64,000 nt of DNA from Devosia sp. Its GTDB lineage: Bacteria; Pseudomonadota; Alphaproteobacteria; Rhizobiales; Devosiaceae. The translations under genes were made by a program, and so were the position numbers. Each line of letters opens with the position of its first letter. Within the stretch, counting starts at the first letter, position 1. This document shows positions 52,014-61,264 of the stretch, piece by piece. The notes beneath the pieces were generated by a model. The model worked only from the letters and a program-made list of their open reading frames with translations. It searched no databases and was not told the origin of the DNA. The DNA is taken from assembly GCA_015234425.1 (NCBI GenBank), contig JADGNE010000030.1, positions 1-64,000 on the forward strand, in the 5' to 3' direction.

Positions 52014-53095
52014 GCCGGATCTATAATGTTGCCGTGGTCGGCGGGGGTATCGGGCGCAGCCATATCGTCGAGGGCTATCTGCCCAATGCCGACAAGTTCA
52101 AGGTTGTGGCCATTTGTGACCTCAATCCCGAGCGCCTCAACAAGATCGGCGAAGAATTCGGCATCGAACGCCGGGTGGCCAATTTCGACGATCTGCTCGC
52201 GATGGACGATATCGACGTGATCGATGTCTGCACCCCGCCGGGCGTGCATTTTTCCATGGTGATGGCGGCGCTCAAGGCCGGCAAGCATGTGGTGTGCGAA
52301 AAGCCGCTGGTCGGTTCGCTCAAGGATGTCGACGCCGTCATGGCCGAGGAGAAGATCTCCAGGGGCAAGCTGATGCCGGTGTTCCAATACCGGTTTGGCG
52401 ATGGAATTGAGCAGGCCAAGGCGATCATCGATGCCGGCATTGCCGGAAAGCCCTATGTGGGGACGGTGGAGACAATGTGGCGGCGCGAGGCGGCCTATTA
52501 TTCCGTGCCGTGGCGCGGCAAATGGGCGACAGAGCTTGGCGGCGTGCTGATGGGCCACGCCATCCACCCGCATGACATCTTTACCTATCTGATGGGCGAT
52601 ATCTCGCGCGTCTTTGGCCGTGTGGCGACGCGGGTCAATGATATCGAGGTGGAAGACACGATTTCGGCCTCGCTCGAAATGAAGAGCGGCGCGCTGGCCA
52701 GCCTCACCGCGACACTGGGCTCGGCCGACGAGATCAGCCGCATTCGCCTGTCGTTCGAGAACGTCACCTTCGAGAGCGACCACGCGCCCTATAATCCGGG
52801 CAACAAGCCGTGGAAGATCCTTCCGCGCAATGACGAGACCGCGGCAAAAATCGAAAAGCTGCTGGCAAACTGGACCCATGTGCCGTCGCGCTTCCAGACC
52901 CAGATGGCGCGCTTTTATGATGCGCTCAATGGCGATGGGGCGCTGCCGGTGACCTCGGCAGATTCGCGCCGCTCGCTGGAGCTGGTGACCGCATTTTATC
53001 ATTCATCGACCACCCACCAGGAGGTGACGCTTCCGCTCGGAGCCGATCACCCGCTCTATCAGAGCTGGGTGCCTGCCGCATTCCGGCAAAGCTAG
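52010..53095 (+). CDS. Gfo/Idh/MocA-family oxidoreductase (second)
   Basis: The 361-residue protein has a canonical Rossmann motif VGGGIGRSH (about residues 9-17) and VVCEKPLVGS, the family EKP motif with catalytic-site Lys, plus HPHDI later for the active site. It is a sugar dehydrogenase, likely acting with the preceding family member on the same or an epimeric substrate. ATG at 52010 is chosen as it matches the family start. Confidence 0.9.
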   Translation: MSRIYNVAVVGGGIGRSHIVEGYLPNADKFKVVAICDLNPERLNKIGEEFGIERRVANFDDLLAMDDIDVIDVCTPPGVHFSMVMAALKAGKHVVCEKPLVGSLKDVDAVMAEEKISRGKLMPVFQYRFGDGIEQAKAIIDAGIAGKPYVGTVETMWRREAAYYSVPWRGKWATELGGVLMGHAIHPHDIFTYLMGDISRVFGRVATRVNDIEVEDTISASLEMKSGALASLTATLGSADEISRIRLSFENVTFESDHAPYNPGNKPWKILPRNDETAAKIEKLLANWTHVPSRFQTQMARFYDALNGDGALPVTSADSRRSLELVTAFYHSSTTHQEVTLPLGADHPLYQSWVPAAFRQS

Positions 53096-53105
53096 GAGAT
53101 CGACC

Positions 53106-54161
53106 ATGGCAACCAGTATCGAGCTGAAAAAACTTGAAAAGGCCTATGGTGACATCAAGGTGATCCATGGGGTCGACCTCACCATCGAGCCCGGCGATTT
53201 CACCGTCTTCGTGGGACCATCGGGCTGCGGGAAATCCACTCTTTTGCGCATGATCGCGGGGCTCGAGCCGATTACCGGTGGCGATCTGCTGATCGACGGG
53301 CAGCGCATGAATGATGTGCCGGCGGCCAAGCGCGGCATCGCCATGGTGTTCCAGTCCTATGCGCTCTATCCGCATATGTCGGTCTACCAGAACCTCGCCT
53401 TCGGTCTTGAAACGGCAAAAATGCCCAAGGCCGAGATCGAGGTGCGGGTGCAGCGCGCGGCGAAAATTCTGAAGATCGAGCCGCTGCTGAAGCGCAAGCC
53501 CAAGCAACTGTCCGGTGGCCAGCGCCAGCGCGTCGCCATTGGCCGGGCGATCGTGCGCGAGCCAAAGATCTTCCTTTTTGACGAGCCGCTGTCTAACCTT
53601 GATGCCGAGCTGCGCGTCGCCATGCGCGTCGAGATCGCCAAGCTGCACAATGATCTTGGGAACACCATGATCTATGTGACCCACGATCAGGTCGAAGCCA
53701 TGACCATGGCGGACAAGATCGTGGTGCTGCGCGCCGGCGTCATCGAGCAGGCCGGTGCGCCGCTCGAGCTTTACAACACACCGCGCAATCTCTTCGTCGC
53801 CGGCTTTATCGGCTCGCCGAAGATGAACTTTCTCACTGTGACCGAAGCCAATGGGGCTCTCACGACCGCAGGCAATTCGCTGTCGCTGGGGCGCCCGTCG
53901 GCGGGCGCGACGATGCTTGGCATTCGTCCCGAGCACATTTCCATCACCGAGGGTTCGGGTGTGAAATTCGCCGATGTGCGGGTCGATCTCGTCGAAAACC
54001 TCGGGGGTCAGACCGTGGTCTATGCGACGAGCAATGACGGTCAGGGGCTCAATATCGTGCTCGAAGGCCAGCGTCAGGTGGAGCTGGGCACCATTGTTCC
54101 GGCCTATCTCGATCCGGCCAAGGCCCATATCTTCAACGCCGAGGGCCTTGCCATCCGCTAA
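53106..54161 (+). CDS. Sugar ABC transporter ATPase, UgpC/MsmK type
   Basis: The 351-residue ATPase has Walker A GPSGCGKS (about 38-45), LSGGQRQR, Walker B FLFDEPLSNLDAELR, switch VTHDQVEAMT and C-terminal OB/TOBE domains, as in UgpC-like sugar ATPases. It energises the CUT1 permeases at 49163 and 50094. Confidence 0.94.
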   Translation: MATSIELKKLEKAYGDIKVIHGVDLTIEPGDFTVFVGPSGCGKSTLLRMIAGLEPITGGDLLIDGQRMNDVPAAKRGIAMVFQSYALYPHMSVYQNLAFGLETAKMPKAEIEVRVQRAAKILKIEPLLKRKPKQLSGGQRQRVAIGRAIVREPKIFLFDEPLSNLDAELRVAMRVEIAKLHNDLGNTMIYVTHDQVEAMTMADKIVVLRAGVIEQAGAPLELYNTPRNLFVAGFIGSPKMNFLTVTEANGALTTAGNSLSLGRPSAGATMLGIRPEHISITEGSGVKFADVRVDLVENLGGQTVVYATSNDGQGLNIVLEGQRQVELGTIVPAYLDPAKAHIFNAEGLAIR

Positions 54162-54249
54162 ATCGCCGGGGTCCCCAGTTTCGGGCGCCGTCGCAATTGT
54201 GATCCTTCGTTCGTCGTGCTCATGGTGGGACGAACGGAGGATTTTTTAT

Positions 54250-55062
54250 ATGCCACAGGTGATTTCGCGCGACGGCACGCCCATCGGTTATGAAGTGGCA
54301 GGGAGCGGTCCGCTGGTGATCCTCGTGGGCGGGGCCACGCAATATCGCGCTGTCGACGCGCGGACCCCCAATCTGGTGAAGGCGCTGGCGGCGGACTACA
54401 CGGTCGTGACTTTTGATCGGCGCGGGCGCGGGGAGTCCGGAGACACCTGGCCCTATGCGGTGGCCCGCGAGGTGGAGGACATCGCTGCGCTGATGGATGC
54501 ACTGGGCGGCGAAGCCTATGTCTATGGCATGTCGTCTGGGGCCGTGCTGGCACTTGAGGCGGCGGCAGCGATGCCGCGTCGGGTCAAGGCGCTGGCGCTT
54601 TATGAGCCGCCGATCGATGTGTCGCGCAGTTCAGCGGACTATCAGTCGGACCATGCCGACATGGCGGCGCTTGCAGCGGCAGAGAAGGGCGAGGAGATGA
54701 TGCGCCAGTTCCTTCTTGGCGTCGGTATGCCGGCCGAGGGCATGGCGGCGTTTGAGAAAAGCCCGGCCTGGCCCGCTTATGCCTCGATCGGCCTCACCAT
54801 CGAGCATGACTATCGCGTGCTGGCCGATGCCCGTAAGGGAGATAATCCGCCCGAACGCTGGCAGAACGCCATTATGCCGGTGCTGGTGATCAACGGCGAC
54901 AAGAGCTTTGACTTCATGGCGGCTGGTGCCGACTGGGTGGCCTCAGGGCTTCACAATGGCGAGCGGATCACGCTGGCCGACCAGAGCCATGACGTCGACC
55001 CGATGGTGCTGGCGCCGCTGCTCAATGTGTTTTTCCAGATGGGCAGCGTGATGGTGCACTGA
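54250..55062 (+). CDS. Alpha/beta hydrolase
   Basis: The 270-residue protein has an early GGATQYR oxyanion region, nucleophile elbow GMSSG (about residues 97-101) with catalytic Ser, acid Asp in INGDKS, and His in DQSHDVD. Start at 54250 is chosen for AGGA 9 bases upstream. It lies 88 bases after the ATPase, so it is likely but not certainly in the sugar operon. A GC-rich palindromic repeat follows. Confidence 0.88.
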   Translation: MPQVISRDGTPIGYEVAGSGPLVILVGGATQYRAVDARTPNLVKALAADYTVVTFDRRGRGESGDTWPYAVAREVEDIAALMDALGGEAYVYGMSSGAVLALEAAAAMPRRVKALALYEPPIDVSRSSADYQSDHADMAALAAAEKGEEMMRQFLLGVGMPAEGMAAFEKSPAWPAYASIGLTIEHDYRVLADARKGDNPPERWQNAIMPVLVINGDKSFDFMAAGADWVASGLHNGERITLADQSHDVDPMVLAPLLNVFFQMGSVMVH

Positions 55063-55063
55063 G

Positions 55064-55180
55064 GGGGCCCCCCCCACCCGGCCTTCCCCTGGTAGGGGGA
55101 GGGGCGGTGCGGTGGCTCTCAGGCGGTTCGGCAAGCTCGATTTGTCCCTCCCCCTTCTGCAGGGAGGTTAGGTGGGTGCT
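55064..55180. repeat. Dispersed GC-rich palindromic repeat, copy 3
   Basis: CCCCTGGTAGGGG and an imperfect CCCTCCCCCTTCTGCAGGGAGG unit, with CCACCC/GGTGGG outer arms. It fills the gap between the alpha/beta hydrolase and the convergent TetR gene, so it can act as a bidirectional terminator. Confidence 0.75.
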
Positions 55181-55181
55181 C

Positions 55182-55871
55182 TTACCCGACCGGCTTGGTC
55201 TTGAGATAATCGAGCACCATCTGGACGGCGTGGGCTTCGCGTTCCTGGACCATGCCGACACTGGTCAGATCGCGTTCGAAGATGACCGAGAGCGTGGCGG
55301 TGTTGGAAACGTAGAAGAAGCCCAAGGCGGCGACGGAGATGTAGAGCTGCACCGGGTCGACGTCGCGACGGAAAATGCCGGCTTCATTGCCACGCAGGAT
55401 AATGGCTTCGATCTGCCCGACGAGGGGCGAATGCAGCGCCTTGATGTCCGGCAGGGTTTTGAGGAACCGCGCGTTCTCGATGTTTTCGGTGCCGAGCAGG
55501 CGCGTGAACCACGGGTTGGCGAGGAAATGCCGGAAGGTGAACCGCACCAGCCGGTCCATGGCCTGGGCCGGATCATATTGATCTAGGCTTAGGGCACGCT
55601 CGCCGCGGCGGATCTCCTGATAGGCGTCGAGCAGCACCGCCCGGTAGAGATCCTCCTTGTTGCCGAAGTAATGGTAGAGCAGGCGCTTGTTGGCGCCGGC
55701 CCGCTCGGCAATTGCGTCTACCCGTGCCCCTTCAAATCCGCGATCGGCAAATTCCACGCGCCCGGCCGCAAGGATCGAGGCCTTGGTCTTGACCGAGTTG
55801 CGCGGGCGCCGTTCGGCGGCGTCAGCCGCGCGCTTGGGCGCGATCGCCGCGGGTGAAGAGGGCTCTGACAC
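55182..55871 (-). CDS. TetR-family transcriptional regulator
   Basis: The 229-residue protein has a TetR helix-turn-helix (residues about 25-75, with FADRGFEGARVDAIAERAGANKRLLYHYF as the core) and a C-terminal ligand domain. The GTG start at 55871 lies inside the tctA 3' end (50-base overlap), so it is transcribed with the tct genes. It is a plausible reader of the TAACC-type palindromes upstream of the tct, CUT1 and Gfo/Idh operons. Confidence 0.88.
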   Translation of the reverse strand: MSEPSSPAAIAPKRAADAAERRPRNSVKTKASILAAGRVEFADRGFEGARVDAIAERAGANKRLLYHYFGNKEDLYRAVLLDAYQEIRRGERALSLDQYDPAQAMDRLVRFTFRHFLANPWFTRLLGTENIENARFLKTLPDIKALHSPLVGQIEAIILRGNEAGIFRRDVDPVQLYISVAALGFFYVSNTATLSVIFERDLTSVGMVQEREAHAVQMVLDYLKTKPVG

Positions 55872-57345
55872 GTTTGGAAACCGCCGGAATGGACATCAGG
55901 ATGGTGAGGACGATGATGAGGCAGATAACAGCACTGATCGGCCGGGTAAAGAACGGGGTCGGATCGCCATTGGTGAGCATCAGCCCGCGCCGCAGGTTGA
56001 GGTCGAGCAGATCGCCGAGCACAATGCCGAGGACGAGCGGGGCCATGGGATATTTCATCTCCCGCAGGATGAAGCCGACGATGCCGAAGGCGAGCATGAC
56101 ATAGACGTCGAACATGCGCTGGGTGATGGCAAAGGAGCCAACCACACAGAGGATATAGACGACCGCCATGAGCCGTTCGCGCGGCACCTGCAGAACCTTG
56201 ATGAAGAGCTTGGTCAGCGATAGGCCAAAGATAAGATTGGCGATGGTCGCAAGGAGCAGCATGGCCACGACCTGGTAGAGGAAGACCGGGTTTTCGACCA
56301 TCAGCATGGGGCCGGGGCGGATGCCGTGGATCATCATGGCGGCGATGAGAACGGCTGCGGCGGCCGAGCCGGGCAGGGCCAGCGTCAGGGTCGGGATCAT
56401 TGAGGCGGAGACTACGGCATTGTCGCCGGTTTCCGCCGCGATCAGGCCCTCTTGGCTGCCCTTGCCGAATTCTTCAGGGTTCTTCGAGAATTTCTTGGCC
56501 GCGGCATAGGAACTCCACGAGCCCACGTCCTCCCCGACACCGGGGATAATGCCGACAAAGGTGCCGATAATGCCCGAGCGCAGGATGGTCTTCCAATACT
56601 GGAAGATTTCCTTGAAGCGCGGCACCACCCGGTCATTGACCGAGGCGATGTGGGGCACGGCGGTCCGCTTCATGGTGGAAAGAATTTCAGCCAGGCCAAA
56701 GGCGCCGACCATGGCCGGAATGATGTCGATGCCGCCGCCGAGTCCCTGGATGCCGAAGGTGAAGCGCTGGTGGGCGTGGAGCGTTTCCATGCCAATCATC
56801 GCAACGAGGAGGCCCAGGATGCCCGCGATATAGCCTTTCAATGGCGTGTCCGAGCCGGCCATCTGTCCGGAAATGACGACGCCGAAAAGGGCGAGCCAGA
56901 AAAATTCATAGGAGCCGAATTTGAGCGCCGCCTCGGAGAGCACCGGGGCGATGATGGCGAGAAAGAAGATCCCAACCAGCGTGCCCAGCGTCGAGGAAGT
57001 GGTAGCCAGGCCCATGGCGAGGCCTGCCTTGCCCTGACGGGCAAGCGGGTGGCCGTCGAGCGTTGCCGCGGCATTGGCCGGGGTGCCCGGGATGTTGAGC
57101 AGGATGGCCGTGCGACTGCCGCCATAGATGGCGCCGAGATAGACGCACATCAGGGTCAGGATCGCCTGGTCAGGCGCCATCTTGTAGGTGAGGGTGACGA
57201 GGAGGGCGACGCCCATGGTGGCAGTGAGGCCGGGGAGAATGCCGATGGTAACGCCGAGCAATGTGGCCCAGGCAACATTGAATAGGCCGGCCGGAGTGAG
57301 GAAATGGGCCACGCCCTGGCCGAGGAGAATGAGGCCGTCAAACAT
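55822..57345 (-). CDS. tctA: Tripartite tricarboxylate transporter large permease (TctA type)
   Basis: The 507-residue protein has about 12 transmembrane helices and the family signature GxxxGxxPGLTATMGVALLV-like start (GILPGLTATMG, residues about 35-45) and GIIPGVGEDVGSW repeated later (about 265). It carries the transport of a carboxylate using an ion gradient with TctB and TctC. It overlaps tetR by 50 bases. Confidence 0.94.
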   Translation of the reverse strand: MFDGLILLGQGVAHFLTPAGLFNVAWATLLGVTIGILPGLTATMGVALLVTLTYKMAPDQAILTLMCVYLGAIYGGSRTAILLNIPGTPANAAATLDGHPLARQGKAGLAMGLATTSSTLGTLVGIFFLAIIAPVLSEAALKFGSYEFFWLALFGVVISGQMAGSDTPLKGYIAGILGLLVAMIGMETLHAHQRFTFGIQGLGGGIDIIPAMVGAFGLAEILSTMKRTAVPHIASVNDRVVPRFKEIFQYWKTILRSGIIGTFVGIIPGVGEDVGSWSSYAAAKKFSKNPEEFGKGSQEGLIAAETGDNAVVSASMIPTLTLALPGSAAAAVLIAAMMIHGIRPGPMLMVENPVFLYQVVAMLLLATIANLIFGLSLTKLFIKVLQVPRERLMAVVYILCVVGSFAITQRMFDVYVMLAFGIVGFILREMKYPMAPLVLGIVLGDLLDLNLRRGLMLTNGDPTPFFTRPISAVICLIIVLTILMSIPAVSKRVRALFTRGDRAQARG

Positions 57346-57399
57346 ATGGATAAGTCCTGAGGGCCGCGATGGGGTGAAGGCTGCTCATGATCGCTCCCC

Positions 57400-57924
57400 T
57401 CACGGCAGGCGCACGAGGAAGATGCGCTCGAAGACGAAATAGACGCCGAGGCCGGCGACGAGGGCCACCAGAAAAGCCCAGATCAGCGTGCGGATCAGCG
57501 AGCCGGGGTGGTCGGCGAGCACGGTTTCGAAGAGGGCGATGAAGGTGAAGATGAAGAGGCTCGAAGCCATCCAGAACGGCATATTGCCGACCAGCAGCAG
57601 GGTGTAGGCCAGCGCCAGGCCGAGGGCGGCGAGTACGCGCATGGCGCTCCACGAGACGAGAGCGCGCGCCAGAGGGGCGCCGGAGCCGAGCTGGTCGAGG
57701 CGAAAGGATCGCAGGAACAGCAGTGACCCGCAGAGGGTGAGCGCTCCGCCCAGGATCAGTGGCACGAGGCCGGGAATGGTGGCGGGATGAATGCGCCGGA
57801 CTTCGAGGCGATCCATGGTCCAGGAGAAATAGACCACCGCAAGTCCAAGGGCCACGAGCAGGACCGAGGTGATCAGGTCGGCGCGGACGCGCATGGCATC
57901 TTCGGTGGAAGCAGGATGAGTCAT
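57400..57924 (-). CDS. tctB: Tripartite tricarboxylate transporter small permease (TctB type)
   Basis: The 174-residue protein has four predicted helices and the RRIHPATIPGLVPLILGGAL region (core PATIPGL) of TctB. It is 54 bases upstream of tctA and 66 bases after tctC, making a regular tctCBA order. Confidence 0.9.
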   Translation of the reverse strand: MTHPASTEDAMRVRADLITSVLLVALGLAVVYFSWTMDRLEVRRIHPATIPGLVPLILGGALTLCGSLLFLRSFRLDQLGSGAPLARALVSWSAMRVLAALGLALAYTLLLVGNMPFWMASSLFIFTFIALFETVLADHPGSLIRTLIWAFLVALVAGLGVYFVFERIFLVRLP

Positions 57925-57990
57925 GACGATGGAGTAGCTTTCATAGTCGGGATGGGGCGGCGGCCGGGAGGGACCGCCACCCCGAGGCGC

Positions 57991-59028
57991 TTACTGCACG
58001 CCCACTTCGGTCATGGTTTCGCAGTCGATGCCGATTGTGGAGGGATCCTTGACGGCCTCGCCGCGACCAACCGCGTCACAGGCTTCGAGGATGACGACCG
58101 GCATGGCCAGGGCCCGGGCTTCGGCGCCATGGGACGGTGCGAAGACGGCGCCGAAAGTTTCGGCATAGGTCTTGATGGACTCGGCGGTGCTGACCTTTTC
58201 GGCCCAGATCTTGTCGAGCGTGGCGACGACCTCATCAGGCACGCCGGTGGGGATGAAGATGCCGAAATAGTCGGGCGCCAGTTCCATGTCGGGCAGCCAG
58301 TCGGTGATCGGCGGGATGGGGTCGACGCCTTCGAGCAGCAGCGGCTGATCGGAAAGGACGGCCAGGGCGCGCAGGCGCTTGCCGCGGATCAGTTCGGTCT
58401 GTTCGACGGCGAGCTGAGTGGTGACCATGGCTTCGCCGGCAGCGGTGGCAATGGCTGCAGGGCCGCCGCCGTCATAGGTGATCATGTTGTAGTCAAAGCC
58501 ATCGGCTGCGCCGGAGAGCGCTGCAATGGCCGTGCCGCCCGAGGAGGTGATACCGGCAGTGGCCACGGTGACCGAATTGCCGCGCGTCTTGAAGGCTTCT
58601 AGCAGCTGGCCGAAATCGGTGAACTCGCTGTCGACGGGAACCGAAACCACCGGCACGTTGGCGACGGAGAGGTAGATGTGCCAATCGTCGATGTCAGTGT
58701 CTTCGAGCAGGCCCGTCACCGCATAGGTGGCGTTGTTGGCAATGGCGTTGGCCGTCCAGGTGTAGCCGTCGCGCGGGGCGTTCAGCACTTCCTGGGTGCC
58801 GATGGCGCCGGATGCGCCGGGCTGGTTGACCACCACCACCTCGACGCCAAGCGCCTCGGCGAGGATGGGTGCGGTGACGCGGGTAACCTGGTCGGTTGAG
58901 CCGCCGGCGCCCCAGGGGACGATCAGATTGATCGGCCGGTCGGGCTTCCATTCCTGCGCAAAAGTCATAGTGGTGCCCAGCACCAGGAGCGAGGCTCCCG
59001 TTGCCAGGACAGGATGCAATTTCCGCAT
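57991..59028 (-). CDS. tctC: Tripartite tricarboxylate transporter binding protein (TctC type)
   Basis: The 345-residue periplasmic protein has a Sec signal (residues about 1-25, ending TFAQE) and TctC motifs LIVPWGAGGSTDQVTR and VVVVNQPGASG. It would bind a carboxylate. The start at 59028 is preferred over the slightly longer frame because GGGAGG precedes it. The operator at 59122 is 94 bases upstream. Confidence 0.93.
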   Translation of the reverse strand: MRKLHPVLATGASLLVLGTTMTFAQEWKPDRPINLIVPWGAGGSTDQVTRVTAPILAEALGVEVVVVNQPGASGAIGTQEVLNAPRDGYTWTANAIANNATYAVTGLLEDTDIDDWHIYLSVANVPVVSVPVDSEFTDFGQLLEAFKTRGNSVTVATAGITSSGGTAIAALSGAADGFDYNMITYDGGGPAAIATAAGEAMVTTQLAVEQTELIRGKRLRALAVLSDQPLLLEGVDPIPPITDWLPDMELAPDYFGIFIPTGVPDEVVATLDKIWAEKVSTAESIKTYAETFGAVFAPSHGAEARALAMPVVILEACDAVGRGEAVKDPSTIGIDCETMTEVGVQ

Positions 59029-59121
59029 CGTCCTTCCTCCCAAAAATATGGTGTGGGGCCGGTTTTTTTGGCCCTCAGACGGCGAGCTTGCGATTGGCTT
59101 GGCACGCTGTCAAGCCAGAAG

Positions 59122-59135
59122 TAACCGTGTGGTGA
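59122..59135. promoter_or_regulatory. Operator TAACCGTGTGGTGA (regulon 2)
   Basis: TAACCG-TG-TGGTGA, related to the 47774 and 60064 sites. It lies between the divergent tctC (start 59028) and TauE-type (start 59255) genes and could serve either. Confidence 0.55.
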
Positions 59136-59254
59136 TTTTGAGGCTTGCCGGGATAGCCTTGAAAATCCCGGTTTCGCTGACTGAAATCGATGCTAAAAAT
59201 CTGCTGCAGCGTGTTTAGGGACCGGCTCGTTCGGTCGGCCTTGGGGGACAGGAT

Positions 59255-60001
59255 TTGGAAATCGATATTGGCCGCTATGCCATCATGGCGGCGGCACTGG
59301 CGGCTGGCGCCGTGGTCAAGGGCGCGACCGGCATGGGTTTGCCGCTGATCGCGCTGCCGGTGCTGGCGTCGACCCTCGGGCTTCAGCATGCGGTGGGCAT
59401 CATGGTCGTGGTGCAGGTTGTCACCAATTCCCTGCAGACCTGGCAGTTCCGGGCAGCGTCGCGCAGTGATGCTACACGTTTCCTGCCGCTCTTCCTCGTC
59501 GGGGGCGGGCTCGGCGTTACCGTCGGCACCTGGCTCCTGACCAATCTTCCCGAACGGGTGCTGATCCTGGCGCTGGGTCTTTTGTTGATCGGCTATTTCC
59601 TGCTCAAGCTCACCAAGCCGCATCTCGTGGTCGGACCGGTGGTTGCGCGGCGGTTCGGGCCGGCGGCCGGCTTTGGGAGTGGCGTGCTGCAGGGCGCTAC
59701 GGGTATTTCGGCGCCGATCGGCGTGACCTTCATCCATGCCATGGGGCTGGGGCGAGAGGCCCATCTCTACGCGGTATCGGCCATGTTTCTCGTGCTCGGT
59801 ATTGTCCAGCTGCCAGCGCTGATTTTTTCCGGCGTGATGCAGCCGGTCTGGGTGCTCGAGGCGCTGGCGGCGCTGGTCCCGATCATGATTTTCATGCCGG
59901 TGGGGCAGGCGCTTGCCGGAAAGCTCAGCCGCGCGGCCTTCGATCGGATGATCCTGCTTTTCCTCGGACTGGTCGGCCTCAAGATGGTGCTCGGGCTCTA
60001 A
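59255..60001 (+). CDS. TauE/SafE-type membrane permease
   Basis: The 248-residue protein has eight predicted helices and the family repeat with GATGMGLPLIALPV near residue 24 and GVLQGATGISAP near 147. Members export or import sulfonates and other organic acids. Start is TTG with GGGGGA upstream. It is divergent from tctC with the operator between. Substrate unknown. Confidence 0.85.
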   Translation: MEIDIGRYAIMAAALAAGAVVKGATGMGLPLIALPVLASTLGLQHAVGIMVVVQVVTNSLQTWQFRAASRSDATRFLPLFLVGGGLGVTVGTWLLTNLPERVLILALGLLLIGYFLLKLTKPHLVVGPVVARRFGPAAGFGSGVLQGATGISAPIGVTFIHAMGLGREAHLYAVSAMFLVLGIVQLPALIFSGVMQPVWVLEALAALVPIMIFMPVGQALAGKLSRAAFDRMILLFLGLVGLKMVLGL

Positions 60002-60063
60002 CGATATAGCCAAAAGGCCAGATTGGACCCGCTTGACGGCGATGGCGCGATGCGGCTAGGAAG

Positions 60064-60077
60064 TAACCAACCAGTTA
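60064..60077. promoter_or_regulatory. Operator TAACCAACCAGTTA (regulon 2)
   Basis: An inverted repeat with GTAAC...GTTAC outer arms (60063-60078), 30 bases before the Gfo/Idh start at 60107. Its reverse complement differs by one base from the 47685 site. Confidence 0.68.
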
Positions 60078-60106
60078 CAACGAGTCGTATTTGCCGGAGG
60101 ACAAGA

Positions 60107-61258
60107 ATGGCGGAACAACGGATTGGTATCATCATGCACGGCGTGACCGGCCGCATGGGGTATAATCAGCATCTGGTGCGCTCGATCCTGGCGATCCGGG
60201 ACCAGGGCGGCATCGCGCTCAGCAATGGCGACCGGCTCGTGGTCGACCCGATCATCGTCGGCCGTGACGCCGACAAGATCGAGCGTCTGGCCAAGAAGCA
60301 CAATATCGCCCGCTGGGGTTCCGACCTCGATGCGGCGCTGGCCAATCCGGATGACACGGTGTTCTTCGATGCCGGCACGACGCTGATGCGTGCGGGCCTG
60401 CTCGAAAAGGCTCTGGCCGCCGGCAAGCATGTCTATTGCGAAAAGCCGACTTCGGATGATCTGGAAGTTGCGCTCAATCTCGCCAAGACCGCCCGCGCCT
60501 CGGGCCTCAAGCACGGCGTGGTGCAGGACAAGCTGTTCCTGCCGGGCCTGCAGAAGATCAAGATGCTGAAGGACTCCGGCTTTTTCGGCGACATCCTCTC
60601 GGTGCGCGGCGAGTTCGGCTATTGGGTGTTCGAGGGCGACTGGCAGAAGGCGCAGCGCCCGAGCTGGAACTATCGCAAGGCCGATGGCGGCGGCATCATC
60701 CTCGATATGCTGTGCCACTGGCGCTATGTGCTCGACAATCTCTTCGGTGAAGTGAAGGCGGTGTCCTGCCTTGGCGCGACGCATATTCCCGAGCGTGTCG
60801 ACGAGAATGGCAAACGCTTCAAGGCCGATACGGATGATGCGGCCTATGCGACCTTCGAGCTCGAAGGCGGGATCGTTGCTCAGATCAATTCAAGCTGGAC
60901 CACCCGCGTGCGCCGCGACGATCTCGTGACCTTCCATGTCGATGGCACGCATGGTTCGGCGGTGGCGGGGCTGCACAAATGCTGGACCCAGCATCGCGTC
61001 AACACGCCCAAACCGGTGTGGAACCCCGACCAGCCGCAGACCATGAACTTCTTCAACGATTGGGAAGAGGTTCCGGACAACTGGCCGTCCGATAACGGGT
61101 TCAAGGCGCAGTGGGAAATGTTCCTCCGCCACGTCGCCGAAGACGCGCCATGGGAATATGGCCTCGAGGCTGGCGCCAAGGGCGTGCAGCTGGCCGAGCT
61201 TGGTCTCAAGAGCTGGGCCGAACGCCGCTGGCTCGATGTACCGAAGCTGGAGTTTTGA
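60107..61258 (+). CDS. Gfo/Idh/MocA-family oxidoreductase (third)
   Basis: The 383-residue dehydrogenase has a Rossmann-type start (GIIMHGVTGRMGYN), the EKP motif as VYCEKPTSDD (about 110-119) and a C-terminal substrate domain with DMLCHWRY. It begins an operon with DUF993 and a TIM-barrel isomerase-like protein, as seen in sugar pathways that oxidise then isomerise. ATG at 60107 follows GGAGG. Confidence 0.9.
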   Translation: MAEQRIGIIMHGVTGRMGYNQHLVRSILAIRDQGGIALSNGDRLVVDPIIVGRDADKIERLAKKHNIARWGSDLDAALANPDDTVFFDAGTTLMRAGLLEKALAAGKHVYCEKPTSDDLEVALNLAKTARASGLKHGVVQDKLFLPGLQKIKMLKDSGFFGDILSVRGEFGYWVFEGDWQKAQRPSWNYRKADGGGIILDMLCHWRYVLDNLFGEVKAVSCLGATHIPERVDENGKRFKADTDDAAYATFELEGGIVAQINSSWTTRVRRDDLVTFHVDGTHGSAVAGLHKCWTQHRVNTPKPVWNPDQPQTMNFFNDWEEVPDNWPSDNGFKAQWEMFLRHVAEDAPWEYGLEAGAKGVQLAELGLKSWAERRWLDVPKLEF

Positions 61259-61264
61259 GGTTTT

